Under the pieces are notes generated by a model. It searched no databases, was not told where the DNA came from, and saw nothing but the letters and a program-made list of their open reading frames with translations. The position numbers were made by a program, and so were the translations under genes. From assembly GCA_002432195.1 (NCBI GenBank), contig DJGG01000055.1, positions 6,602 to 19,734 of the forward strand: a stretch of 13,133 nucleotides of DNA. The letters run 5' to 3'. This stretch comes from Desulfobacteraceae bacterium UBA5852 (lineage in GTDB: Bacteria > Desulfobacterota > Desulfobacteria > Desulfobacterales > UBA5852). Each line of letters begins with the position of its first letter. The first letter of the stretch is position 1. Shown piece by piece: positions 1 through 7,900 of this stretch.

Positions 1-171
1 CTCATCCTGCTGCCCGAATACCTGCGCGCCTTTTCCGAATACCGCATGCTGATCTTCGGCGTCATGCTGGTGCTGATGATGCTCTTCCGTCCCGGCGGGA
101 TCGTCTCCGACGTGCGGCGGATCTACCATTTCGAAGGCCTGGAAACCAAGGGCGACAAAGAAAGCGCATGA
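1..171 (+). CDS. livM: Branched-chain amino acid ABC transporter permease LivM, C-terminal fragment
   Basis: Frame 1 is open from the left edge and encodes the last 56 residues of a protein that begins outside the window. The visible part has one hydrophobic segment (about residues 19-35 of the fragment, MLIFGVMLVLMMLF), then RPGGIV and a short charged tail ending in KESA. A last membrane helix followed by RPxGI/RPGGIV is typical of the end of LivM-type inner-membrane permeases. The stop codon overlaps the livG start (ATGA, 168-171), so the two are translationally coupled. The family call rests mainly on position directly before livG and livF, because only the tail is visible. A livH and possibly a binding-protein gene are expected to the left. 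Confidence 0.8.
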   Translation, partial: LILLPEYLRAFSEYRMLIFGVMLVLMMLFRPGGIVSDVRRIYHFEGLETKGDKESA

Positions 172-956
172 AACCGGTTCTCGACGTCAAGCAACTGACC
201 ATGGATTTCGGAGGCCTGCGGGCCCTGGACCATCTGGACCTGGAGGTCCGCCAGGGGGAAATCGTGGCCCTGATCGGCCCCAACGGCGCCGGCAAGACCA
301 CTTTTTTCAACTGCATCACGGGGCTCTATCCATCCACCAAAGGGGAGATGTGGCTGACGCGCCCCGGAGGCGGCAGCCACCAACTGAACGGACTGAAGCC
401 CAACAAGGTCACCGAGCAGGGCATGGCCCGGACGTTCCAGAATATCCGTCTTTTCCCCAACATGACGGTCCTGGAGAACGTCATGATCGGGCGTCATTGC
501 CGCCTGCGGGCCGGCATACCCGGGGCCATCTTTCGCACGCCCGCCACCCGCCGGGAAGAGAAACAGGTGGTCGCCGACAGTTATGGCATCCTGGAGAAAA
601 TCGGCCTGAGCCGCTATGTCAACGAATTCGCCAAAAACCTTCCCTATGGCGCCCAGCGACGTCTGGAAATCGCCCGGGCCATGGCCACCGAGCCTTTTCT
701 GCTGCTGCTCGACGAACCGGCCGCCGGGATGAACGCCCACGAAACCAACGAACTGGACGAGCTCATCGAACGCTTGCGCGCCCAGGAGAAAGTATCGATC
801 CTGCTCATCGAACACGACATGAAACTGGTGATGAGCCTCTCCGATCGGATCTACGTCGTGGATTACGGCAAGAAGATCGCCGAGGGAACGCCGGAGGAGA
901 TCAAACGCAATCCGGCGGTCATCAAGGCGTATCTCGGAGAAGAGATCGATGCTTGA
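168..956 (+). CDS. livG: Branched-chain amino acid ABC transporter ATP-binding protein LivG
   Basis: This 262-residue protein is one of the two cytoplasmic ATPases that power a LivHM-type uptake transporter. Visible motifs are Walker A GPNGAGKT (37-44), the degenerate LivG signature LPYGAQRRLEIARA (158-171) in place of LSGGQ, Walker B LLLLDEP (178-184) with catalytic Glu183, and the H-loop His216 in LIEHD. The tail IKAYLGEE is characteristic of LivG. Length matches the family (about 255-260). It starts inside the livM stop codon and overlaps livF by 8 bases, so it belongs to a tightly coupled operon. It differs clearly from the second LivG in this window, for example by an insertion around residues 62-75 (WLTRPGGGSHQLNG). 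The transported substrate cannot be read from the ATPase. Confidence 0.95.
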   Translation: MKPVLDVKQLTMDFGGLRALDHLDLEVRQGEIVALIGPNGAGKTTFFNCITGLYPSTKGEMWLTRPGGGSHQLNGLKPNKVTEQGMARTFQNIRLFPNMTVLENVMIGRHCRLRAGIPGAIFRTPATRREEKQVVADSYGILEKIGLSRYVNEFAKNLPYGAQRRLEIARAMATEPFLLLLDEPAAGMNAHETNELDELIERLRAQEKVSILLIEHDMKLVMSLSDRIYVVDYGKKIAEGTPEEIKRNPAVIKAYLGEEIDA

Positions 957-1656
957 ACTGCGGAAGATCAGCACGTATTACGGAAACATCCAGGCGCTTA
1001 AGGGCATCAGCATGGAGGTGGCCCAGGGGGAGATCGTCACCCTCATCGGGGCCAACGGGGCCGGGAAGACCACCACCCTGATGTCCATTTGCGGCGTGGT
1101 GCCCCCGCGCAGCGGGGAGATCCTCTTCGAGGGCCGACCGATTCAGGGCTTGAGCCCCAACGAAATCGTGGCCCTGGGCATTTCCCAGGTGCCGGAGGGC
1201 CGGCGGATTTTCCCCTACCTGACCGTGGCCGAAAACCTGGATATGGGAGCATTCCTGCGGGGCGACAAGGACGGCATTCGCCAGGATATTGACTACATCT
1301 TCGAGCTTTTTCCCATTCTGGCCGATCGCCGCCATCAGGCCGGAGGCACCCTGAGCGGCGGCGAGCAGCAGATGCTGGCCATCTCCCGTGCGCTGATGGC
1401 CCGGCCGCGCCTGCTGCTGCTGGATGAGCCCTCTCTGGGACTGGCCCCGCTGGTGGTCAAACGCATTTTCGAGATCGTCCGCAAGATCAACGCGGAAAGC
1501 AACACCACCATTTTCCTGGTGGAGCAGAATGCCAACCTGGCCCTCAAGGTGGCCCACCGGGGGTACGTCATGGAAACCGGGCAAATCACCCTCACCGATG
1601 CTGCGGGCAACCTGTTGGCCAACGAAGCCGTACGCAAAGCCTATTTGGGAATTTGA
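949..1656 (+). CDS. livF: Branched-chain amino acid ABC transporter ATP-binding protein LivF
   Basis: This 235-residue protein is the partner ATPase of LivG. It carries Walker A GANGAGKT (34-41), the family block VPEGRRIFPYLTVAENL (81-97), signature LSGGEQQMLAISRALM (135-150), and Walker B LLLLDE (155-160) followed by PSLGLAP. The H-loop histidine is replaced by Gln in VEQN (191-194), which is normal for LivF. The protein ends in AYLGI. The ATG lies inside livG (8-base overlap), with GGAG about 10 bases upstream within livG. It is the last gene of the plus-strand cassette and is followed by a hairpin-rich gap before the convergent pncB. The role is ATP hydrolysis at the inner face of the cytoplasmic membrane for amino acid uptake. 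Confidence 0.95.
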   Translation: MLELRKISTYYGNIQALKGISMEVAQGEIVTLIGANGAGKTTTLMSICGVVPPRSGEILFEGRPIQGLSPNEIVALGISQVPEGRRIFPYLTVAENLDMGAFLRGDKDGIRQDIDYIFELFPILADRRHQAGGTLSGGEQQMLAISRALMARPRLLLLDEPSLGLAPLVVKRIFEIVRKINAESNTTIFLVEQNANLALKVAHRGYVMETGQITLTDAAGNLLANEAVRKAYLGI

Positions 1657-1672
1657 GCCCCTGTGGGGTTAT

Positions 1673-1699
1673 GCGCCTGGAGCTCGCCAAGCCAGGCGC
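1673..1699. repeat. Inverted repeat after livF, 8-bp arms
   Basis: The arms GCGCCTGG (1673-1680) and CCAGGCGC (1692-1699) are perfectly complementary around an 11-base loop. The repeat lies 17 bases after the livF stop. No T-run follows on either strand, so a role in termination or mRNA 3'-end protection is only inferred. A stronger hairpin follows immediately at 1718-1746. Confidence 0.4.
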
Positions 1700-1717
1700 G
1701 GTCCGATGCGCAAAGGT

Positions 1718-1746
1718 ACGCCGGGTTCCTTCGGGAGCGCCGGCGT
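1718..1746. terminator. Hairpin with UUCG tetraloop between convergent livF and pncB
   Basis: The outer arms ACGCCGG (1718-1724) and CCGGCGT (1740-1746) pair perfectly. After one bulged base the inner stem closes as C(TTCG)G (loop 1730-1733), the very stable cUUCGg tetraloop. The structure lies 3 bases beyond the pncB stop and 61 bases beyond livF. Only three T residues follow on the plus strand, so it is not a textbook intrinsic terminator. Its position between converging genes makes a two-way terminator the most likely role. Confidence 0.6.
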
Positions 1747-1749
1747 TTG

Positions 1750-3072
1750 CTATCGTTGCCGGGCGGCCAGCTCCGGGCTTACCGTCACGGGGTAGGCGGG
1801 GCAGGGCTGGAGGGATTGGTAACACTCATCGAGGGCGGCCAGGGCGGATGCAAAGCGGCGCCGCAGATCCTCCAACTGCGCGGGCGGGCCCAGCCGCCGG
1901 CCTTGCCGCATGACCGCTTGGAGCATCGGGGTTCCCGCCGGCGGCGCTTCGTCCCGGCGCCCGATGACGTCTCTGGCCATGCGGCCTTCGGGGGTCCAAT
2001 GGCGAAACACCTGCTTGGCCCCTCCCAAGGTGGCTTTGCCGGGGCTGAACTTGCGCACCGGGTGCCCGTCGAAGGCCACCATCTTGTAGACGATGTCCAG
2101 GTAGGGCGCATCGGCGGAGACGCCGACGCGCGTGCCCACGCCGAAGGCGTCGATGGCCGCCCCGGCGGCCAGGGATTCGGCGATTTTGAACTCGTCGAAA
2201 CCGCTGCTGGCAAAAATCTTGACCGTCGGGAGGCCTTCGGCATCCAGCAGGCGCCGCACCTCCCGGCTCAGGGCCACCATGTCGCCGCTGTCCAGGCGCA
2301 CGCCTTGGAGGCTTTCCCCCCGGGCGGCCATCTCGTGGGCCACGGTGACGGCGTTGCGCGCCCCCTGGTGCGTGTCGTAGGTGTCGATGAGCAGGACCGT
2401 GTGACGGGGGAAGGTCGCGGCATAGGCCTGGAAAGCGTCGATTTCCGTCTCGAAGGCGGTGACAAAGGCGTGCGCCATGGTGCCCGAGGTGGGAATGCCG
2501 TAAAGCTTGCCCGCCAGGGTGTTGCTGGTGCCGGCAAAGCCCGCCAGGTAACTGCTGCGGGCCAGGGCCAGGCCCGCGTCCCGGCCCTGGGTGCGTCGCA
2601 AAGCGAAATCCACCAGCGGGCGGCCCTGGGCCGCGGTGACGCAGCGGGCGGCTTTGGACGCCAGGATGGTGGCCGTGCCGAGGACGTTGAGGAGCAGGGT
2701 CTCCAGCAGCTGGGCCTCGATGACCGGGGCCGTGATTTCCAGCAGAGGCTCGTCCGGGAAGCAGATGGTCCCTTCGGGCAGGGCCATGACATCGCCGGTA
2801 AACCGCAGGCGGGACAGGAAAGCCAGAAAGTCCGGGGGGAAAAGGCCGCCTTTTTCCAGGTAGGCCAGATCCTCATCGGCAAAGGCGAAGGCCTCCAGCT
2901 CCTGGAGGACGGTCTCCAGGCCCGCGGCCACGTAATAGTTGCGGGGCTGATGGTTGCCCCGGATAAACAGGGAGAAGGTGGCTTGCTGGTCGCGGCGGTG
3001 GGCGAAATAGGCGGCCGCCATGGTGAGTTCGTAGAGATCCGTGAACAGGGGACCTAGGGATGCAGGGGGCAT
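1750..3072 (-). CDS. pncB: Nicotinate phosphoribosyltransferase
   Basis: This 440-residue cytoplasmic enzyme joins nicotinate and PRPP to give nicotinate mononucleotide, the committed step of the Preiss-Handler NAD+ salvage route. Recognisable blocks are the N-terminal LFTDLYELTMAAAYF (9-23), GTSNTLA (181-187), the active-site region SGTMAHAFV with His201, LIDTYDT (228-234), RLDSGD (259-264), FGVGTRVG (310-317) and the C-terminal KFSPGKATLGGAKQVFR (341-357). Length is usual for the compact bacterial form. The ATG at 3072 places the conserved block right at the N-terminus, and AAGGG stands 8 bases upstream. It lies 78 bases downstream of the nicotinamidase-like gene on the same strand, so the two probably form an operon supplying and then using nicotinate. 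In the KQV motif the usual Pro-Gly is Gly-Gly. Confidence 0.93.
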   Translation of the reverse strand: MPPASLGPLFTDLYELTMAAAYFAHRRDQQATFSLFIRGNHQPRNYYVAAGLETVLQELEAFAFADEDLAYLEKGGLFPPDFLAFLSRLRFTGDVMALPEGTICFPDEPLLEITAPVIEAQLLETLLLNVLGTATILASKAARCVTAAQGRPLVDFALRRTQGRDAGLALARSSYLAGFAGTSNTLAGKLYGIPTSGTMAHAFVTAFETEIDAFQAYAATFPRHTVLLIDTYDTHQGARNAVTVAHEMAARGESLQGVRLDSGDMVALSREVRRLLDAEGLPTVKIFASSGFDEFKIAESLAAGAAIDAFGVGTRVGVSADAPYLDIVYKMVAFDGHPVRKFSPGKATLGGAKQVFRHWTPEGRMARDVIGRRDEAPPAGTPMLQAVMRQGRRLGPPAQLEDLRRRFASALAALDECYQSLQPCPAYPVTVSPELAARQR

Positions 3073-3150
3073 GGGTTATACCCTTCGCTTCCGGCAGGTT
3101 TCGGGCCGGTAGGCGGCAACAGGGGGCAGGCGTCCAGCCCCCGCGCCATG

Positions 3151-4185
3151 TCAGCGCCAACTGCCCGGCCAGCGGGCCGGGGGATCCGTGGTGTGGAAGC
3201 GCCGCACCCCGGCGTCGGCGAACTTCTGGTAAGCCGCTTCGGCCGCCGTGCTGTAATCCACCACGCCGGGAATGACCACCGGGGAGGAGGCGTCGTCCAG
3301 AAGGCAGATTTTCTGCGCCAGGGACGGGTCCAACCGTCCGGCCGCCGCCAGCAGATCGGCGACCGTCCAGGCCACGCAATGGCTTTTGGCCTGGCCGGCC
3401 ACCAGCACATGATCGAAGTCCAGCAATTGCCGGATGAGGTCGTCGTTGGGTTGGGCCAGGGTTTCGCCCCCGGGGCCGCGGGTGACTTCCGGGGCCAGGG
3501 CCGAGTAATATTCCGTGAGGGGACGGTTGCCCTTGAGTTGAAAAGCGGCCTGGGTGGAGCGGGCGATGCCGTGGAAGAAGACGGCCTCCTCCACGGCGGA
3601 GACCATGGCGTGGCCGATGCCGCCCAACATGGCGTGAAAAGGCCAGATGGTGAGGTCGTACTTGCCTTGAGAGGCCAATTGGCGGGTGTAGTGCTCCAGC
3701 AACGCCTGCCCGGCGGCGGCGTCGATGCCCAGGCTGGGGGCCACGGCGGGGTTGAAACGCCACCGCCCGGCGTCGATGTCCGCCTGGCGCACCACTGTGA
3801 AGGGCGCGGGATGCGCGCCCTGCTCGTCGACGAGGAAGACGGTGTGGAAGATCTGCACGGTCTGGTGGGTGTCCATGGTGGGCAGGATGGCGGTGATCCG
3901 GTGGAGGTGGCGGTAGATGAACTCGCAGATCCGCCGGTTGTCGTCCACCGCCCCGGTCCCCGACGGCCCACCCACAAAGAGCTCGAATTCCGGGATGCAG
4001 AAGGTGTTCTGCACATCCACCAGGAGCAGGGCCGTGCGGGGCTGGTCGGCGGCGGCGGGTGCCAGATCGAAGCGTCGGGCCCACGCCCGGGCGTCTGCGG
4101 CCCGCTGCTGGTAGGGTACACGCCACACCGCGCCCACGGTCCGGGGGTCGAAATGGGGGGGGATGGGTAGTGCTTCCAGCGCCAT
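3151..4185 (-). CDS. Isochorismatase-fold cysteine hydrolase, probable nicotinamidase (long form)
   Basis: This 344-residue protein probably deamidates nicotinamide to nicotinate, feeding the adjacent pncB. All expected active-site elements can be placed: catalytic Asp57 in LLLVDVQNTF, metal ligands Asp105 and His107 in MDTHQ (His114 may substitute for a further ligand), a WPxH motif at 181-184 (WPFH), Lys218 in QLKGNRPLTEYYSA, and nucleophile Cys270 in VAGQAKSHCV. Classical nicotinamidases have about 190-220 residues with the Asp near residue 8-10. Here there is an N-terminal extension of about 47 residues and an insertion of roughly 45-50 residues between the metal site and WPFH. The usual ATDHCV block reads AKSHCV. 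The ATG at 4185 has GAGGA 7 bases upstream. Function is inferred from motifs plus the pncB neighbour. Another amide or isochorismatase-like substrate remains possible. Confidence 0.82.
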   Translation of the reverse strand: MALEALPIPPHFDPRTVGAVWRVPYQQRAADARAWARRFDLAPAAADQPRTALLLVDVQNTFCIPEFELFVGGPSGTGAVDDNRRICEFIYRHLHRITAILPTMDTHQTVQIFHTVFLVDEQGAHPAPFTVVRQADIDAGRWRFNPAVAPSLGIDAAAGQALLEHYTRQLASQGKYDLTIWPFHAMLGGIGHAMVSAVEEAVFFHGIARSTQAAFQLKGNRPLTEYYSALAPEVTRGPGGETLAQPNDDLIRQLLDFDHVLVAGQAKSHCVAWTVADLLAAAGRLDPSLAQKICLLDDASSPVVIPGVVDYSTAAEAAYQKFADAGVRRFHTTDPPARWPGSWR

Positions 4186-4228
4186 GATGGCATCCTCGTC
4201 GGGCAGCGGTCCACCGTCGTGAAGTCAG

Positions 4229-4257
4229 ATTCTAGTGTCTCTGGGCGTGTTGTGCAA
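4229..4257 (-). promoter_or_regulatory. Predicted sigma-70 promoter for the nicotinamidase-pncB pair
   Basis: Reading the minus strand, a -35 box TTGCAC (4252-4257) is followed after exactly 17 bases by a -10 box TAGAAT (4229-4234, 5 of 6 to consensus). Transcription would start near 4222, giving a leader of about 37 bases that contains the GAGGA ribosome site. It overlaps the region that must also hold the mntP promoter. Prediction is by eye. Confidence 0.5.
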
Positions 4258-4270
4258 GCCGTGCGCCGGT

Positions 4271-4276
4271 AAGGGG
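4271..4276 (+). promoter_or_regulatory. Ribosome binding site deciding the mntP start
   Basis: AAGGGG lies 6 bases before the ATG at 4283. The longer reading frame would start at a GTG at 4235 and add 16 residues (starting MSLGVLCKPCAG) that are not part of the family and have no ribosome site. The ATG at 4283 is therefore preferred. Confidence 0.65.
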
Positions 4277-4282
4277 TTTCCT

Positions 4283-4867
4283 ATGCCGATCCTCAACATC
4301 CTGGCCATCGCCCTGGCCCTCGCCATGGACGCCTTTGCCGTGGCCATTGCCACGGGGGTTCGCCTCAAGCGGGTCTCCTTCCGGCAATTCTTTCGCCTCG
4401 CCTGGCACTTCGGGCTTTTCCAGGCCTTGATGCCGGTACTGGGGTGGACGGCGGGACTCACGGTACGGGACGCCATCGAGCGCTACGACCACTGGATCGC
4501 CTTTGTCTTGCTGGCCTACGTGGGGGGCAACATGATCCGGGAGGCCTTCAAGCTGGAGAAGGACGCCCGGGAGCAGAAAGATCCCACCCGCGGCCTGACC
4601 CTGGTGATGCTCTCCGTGGCCACCAGCATCGACGCCCTGGCCGTGGGATTTTCCATCTCCATGCTCAAGCTGGCCATCTGGACTCCGGCCCTGGTGATCG
4701 GGCTGGTGGCGGGCGCCTTGACCGTGGTGGGCCTCTACCTGGGCAAGACCGTGGGGGCGGCCGAGCGCCTGAGCCCCGTGGCCGAGCTGGCCGGCGGGGT
4801 GGTGCTGCTGGTGATCGGGATCAACATCCTGAGAGAGCACGGCGTCTTTGCCGGGTGGCTGGGATAA
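4283..4867 (+). CDS. mntP: Manganese efflux pump MntP (DUF204 family)
   Basis: This 194-residue inner-membrane protein is expected to export Mn2+. The two internal repeat motifs of the family are clear: ALAMDAFAVAIATG (12-25, Asp16) and VATSIDALAVGFS (112-124, Asp117), each in a transmembrane helix. FGLFQALMPVLGW (43-55) is also characteristic. Six hydrophobic segments can be drawn, at about 3-22, 37-55, 68-82, 107-126, 131-153 and 167-184. Length matches the family (about 185-190). The gene stands alone on the plus strand, divergent from the nicotinamidase and convergent with putA. No link to its neighbours is evident. The 97-base upstream gap shows no recognisable yybP-ykoY manganese riboswitch. 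Confidence 0.92.
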   Translation: MPILNILAIALALAMDAFAVAIATGVRLKRVSFRQFFRLAWHFGLFQALMPVLGWTAGLTVRDAIERYDHWIAFVLLAYVGGNMIREAFKLEKDAREQKDPTRGLTLVMLSVATSIDALAVGFSISMLKLAIWTPALVIGLVAGALTVVGLYLGKTVGAAERLSPVAELAGGVVLLVIGINILREHGVFAGWLG

Positions 4868-4887
4868 CACCCTGTGGATAAGGGGCG

Positions 4888-4931
4888 CCGGGCCGTGTCC
4901 GACGCCGGTTCCGGCGGCGGGTGCGGCCCGG
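4888..4931. terminator. GC-rich nested inverted repeat between convergent mntP and putA
   Basis: The outer arms CCGGGCCG (4888-4895) and CGGCCCGG (4924-4931) are perfect complements. They enclose a second hairpin with arms CGCCG (4903-4907) and CGGCG (4912-4916) and loop GTTC. The structure lies 20 bases after the mntP stop and 6 bases after the putA stop. No T-tract follows, so termination in both directions is inferred from position and stability. Confidence 0.45.
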
Positions 4932-4937
4932 GAAGGC

Positions 4938-7900
4938 CTACTTCAAGAGGGTGCGCTCCCCCAGATTGCCGTAGCGGTGGTAGTTGTCGCAGATGCTCTG
5001 GTTCTGGAAATAATGGAGCAGCTCGATGCGCCCCTCCATCAGCACCGGGGAGCGGGCGATATAAAAGCCTGTGCGCGCGGCGGCCGCCAGGACCGCTTCC
5101 GGCACGCGCCGGGGGGCGGCGTAGCGGATGCGGTCCGCCACGGCCATGGTGGCCACCAGGGCTTCATCGCTCTGCCGGCGCACGGGAGCCTTGCCCAGTA
5201 GCTGGCGGCCTTCGAGGCGGGCGAAAAAGGCGGTTACCGCGTTGTCCAGCCCCGGGGGCAGGCTCACGACGGGGATGCTGCCGCTGATGCGCGTGGCGGC
5301 GATCCGGGCCAGGACCTCGAACAGCCGGTCGTCCGGATGCACCCGGGTGACGATGGTGCCCAGGGGCCGGTAGCGGTGGATATTGTCCTGGCCGCGAAGG
5401 TGGAAGAAATCCTTGGCCCGGCGGAATTCATTGCCGGCATGGTAGAGATAGCTTTTGATGGCCCGGATGGTCTGGGTGAGATCGGGCTCGAATTCCCGCA
5501 AAGCGCCCCACAGCAGCTTGCGCCGCCACTCCAGGGCGAAGCGCAGCAGGGCCTCTTCCTTTTCCAGGGCACCCACCTCGGGGAGGGCGGTGTCCGCGAA
5601 GTCCATGAACTGGGCGACGTAGTTGGGGCCCCCCGCCTTGATGGCGGGCCCCAGGGCGGATTTGCCCATCCCGCCGAAGGGCTGGCGCAGGGTGATGGCC
5701 CCCGTGGTGCCGCGGTTCACGTAGAGATTGCCCGCCCGGACGCCGGCCTTCCACCGCGCCTGCTCACGCGTGTCCAGGCTTTCGAGGCCGGAGGTCAGCC
5801 CATACCCCGTCATGTTCACCAGCTCGATGGCCTGGTTCAGGTCCTCGGCCCGCAGGACGCCCAGCAGGGGGCCGAAGAATTCCGTCATGTGGGTAAAGGC
5901 ACCCGGCTGCACGCCGTACTTGATCCCCGGGGTCCACATGTGGGGGTTTCCGTGGGCCATTTGGGGTTGCAGGGCCCAGGTCTCGCCTGGTTCCAGGCTG
6001 GTCAGGGCCCGCTGCAGGTCGCCGGCGGGGGGCCGGATCAGGGCGCCCGTCCGGTTCTCGAAGTGCCAGGCCGACCCCACCGTGAGGCTGCGGGCCGCAT
6101 CCACCAACTGGCGCTTGAAGCCCTCGTCCGCGTAGACCTCCTTTTCCAGGATCAGCAGGGAGGTGGCCGAGCATTTCTGGCCGGAATTGCCGAAGGCGGA
6201 TTGGATAACATTCTTGATGGCCTGGTCGCGGTCGGCCATGGCGGTGACCACGGTGGCATTCTTGCCCCCGGTTTCGGCGGCCAGGCACAGGTCCGGTTTT
6301 TGCCCCAGCATGGCCAGGCCCGTTGCGGTGCCCCCGGTCAGGATCACGAAATCCACCTCCGGGTGCCCCACCAACCGGTTTCCGGTGCGCGCCCCGTCGC
6401 AGGGCAGGAACTGCAGGACCCGCTTGGAGACCCCCGCGCGCCAGAAGGCTTGGCACAGGACCCAGCCCACCAGCACGGCATCCGAGGAGGGTTTGAAGAC
6501 CACGGTGTTGCCGGCGGCCAGGGACGCCACGATGCCCCCGCAGGGGATGGCAATGGGGAAATTCCAGGGGGAGATCACCACGCCCACGCCCTTGCCGCGG
6601 GCGCTCACCGTGGGCAGGGAGGTGAAGGTGTGCACCGCATGGGGGTAGTATTCGGCGAAGTCCACGGCCTCGGATACCTCCACGTCCGCTTCGGCGAACA
6701 CCTTGCCGGTGTTGGCGGCCGCGGCCCCGATGAGCTCCCCGCGCAGGCGGCGCAACTCCATGGCGACCCCGGAAAGCGTCCGGTGGCGCTCCCGGGGGGT
6801 GAGCCGGCGCCACCCGTCCGGGTCGCTGCGGGCCACGGCCAGGGCCCGCTCGGCGTCCTCCGGCGTGCCCAGGCGGTAGGTGGCCACCCGGATCTCCGCC
6901 GGTTTCTGGTTGGGGTCGAGGCAATCCCGGGTTTCCCGGTCCGTGACGATCTCCTCGCCGGCGATCACCAGGGGGATCTGGAGGGCGTCGGCTCCGGCCG
7001 TTTTCCGCCAGCGCTCCCGGAGGCCATCGGCCCAGCGGCGGTTGGCGTCGAGCGACCAATCCGTGTCGGGCTCGTTGTTGAACTCCCCCTCCCAGTAGGT
7101 GCCCATCTTCTCGGGGAAGCGCTCCTCCCGCCGGTCCTGGGTCCGGTTGGGGCGATCGGCGACCGCCGGAATGCGCTCGCAGGCGCTGTGGAACTGGTGC
7201 TCGAGAAAGTCCCATTCCGGTGAGCCCGCGCGCAGGTCGGGGGAATAGCGCAGGAAGTTCTCCTCTCCGGTGTTTTCGTCCAGGCGGCGCACCAGGTAGG
7301 CGATGGCGTTGATGAACTCTTCCCGTGCCGCCACGGGGGCATACAGCAGGACCTCGCCGGTCGTCCCGGCGATCGCCCGGCGGACGTGGTTGGCCATGCC
7401 CTCCAGCATCTCGAAGGTCATAAACGGCGTGACACCGTTGCGCTCCGCCACCTTGCGGGCGAACGCCAGCTCGAAGAGGTTGTGGGAGGCGATACCCAGG
7501 TGCACGGCCCGCATGTTTTCCGGCTGCATGCCGAACAGCACCATGCGCTTGTAGTTGGCATCCACATCCAGCTTGGTGTCATAGGGGGCCAGGGGCCAAT
7601 TCATGAGGGCCGCCTCCACGAGCTCCATTTCCATGTTGGCGCCCTTGACCAGGCGGATCTTGATGGGGGCGCCACCGGCCTCCACGCGCTGCCGGGCCCA
7701 GGCCGTGAGCTGACGCATGATGGCGAAGGAATCCGGGAGGTAGGCCTGAAGCACGATGCCGGCGGAATGGGCCTTGAAGCGCGCCTCGTCCAGGCTCCGG
7801 GTGAAGGCCGCCGTGGTGATGGCCAGGTCGCGGTATTCCTCCATGTCCAGGTTGACGAATTTGGGGACGCGGGTGCCGTCCGGGCGCGCATAGTGGTTGG

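Noticed and set aside
1663..3057. Open frame of 464 codons on the plus strand, antisense to pncB
   Set aside because: Composition and lack of motifs mark it as a shadow of pncB. It also starts within the intergenic hairpins.
3164..3181. Inverted repeat CCCGGCC/GGCCGGG as a terminator
   Set aside because: It lies within the last codons of the nicotinamidase gene, has no T-run, and would separate two genes that look co-transcribed.
4186..4282. yybP-ykoY manganese riboswitch upstream of mntP
   Set aside because: The gap is 97 bases, holds the opposite promoter, and I could not place the conserved riboswitch loops.
5337..7223. Open frame of 628 codons on the plus strand, antisense to putA
   Set aside because: It is rich in Gly, His, Gln and Pro with no recognisable domain. 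It lies wholly opposite a gene with intact catalytic motifs, so it is a GC-rich shadow.
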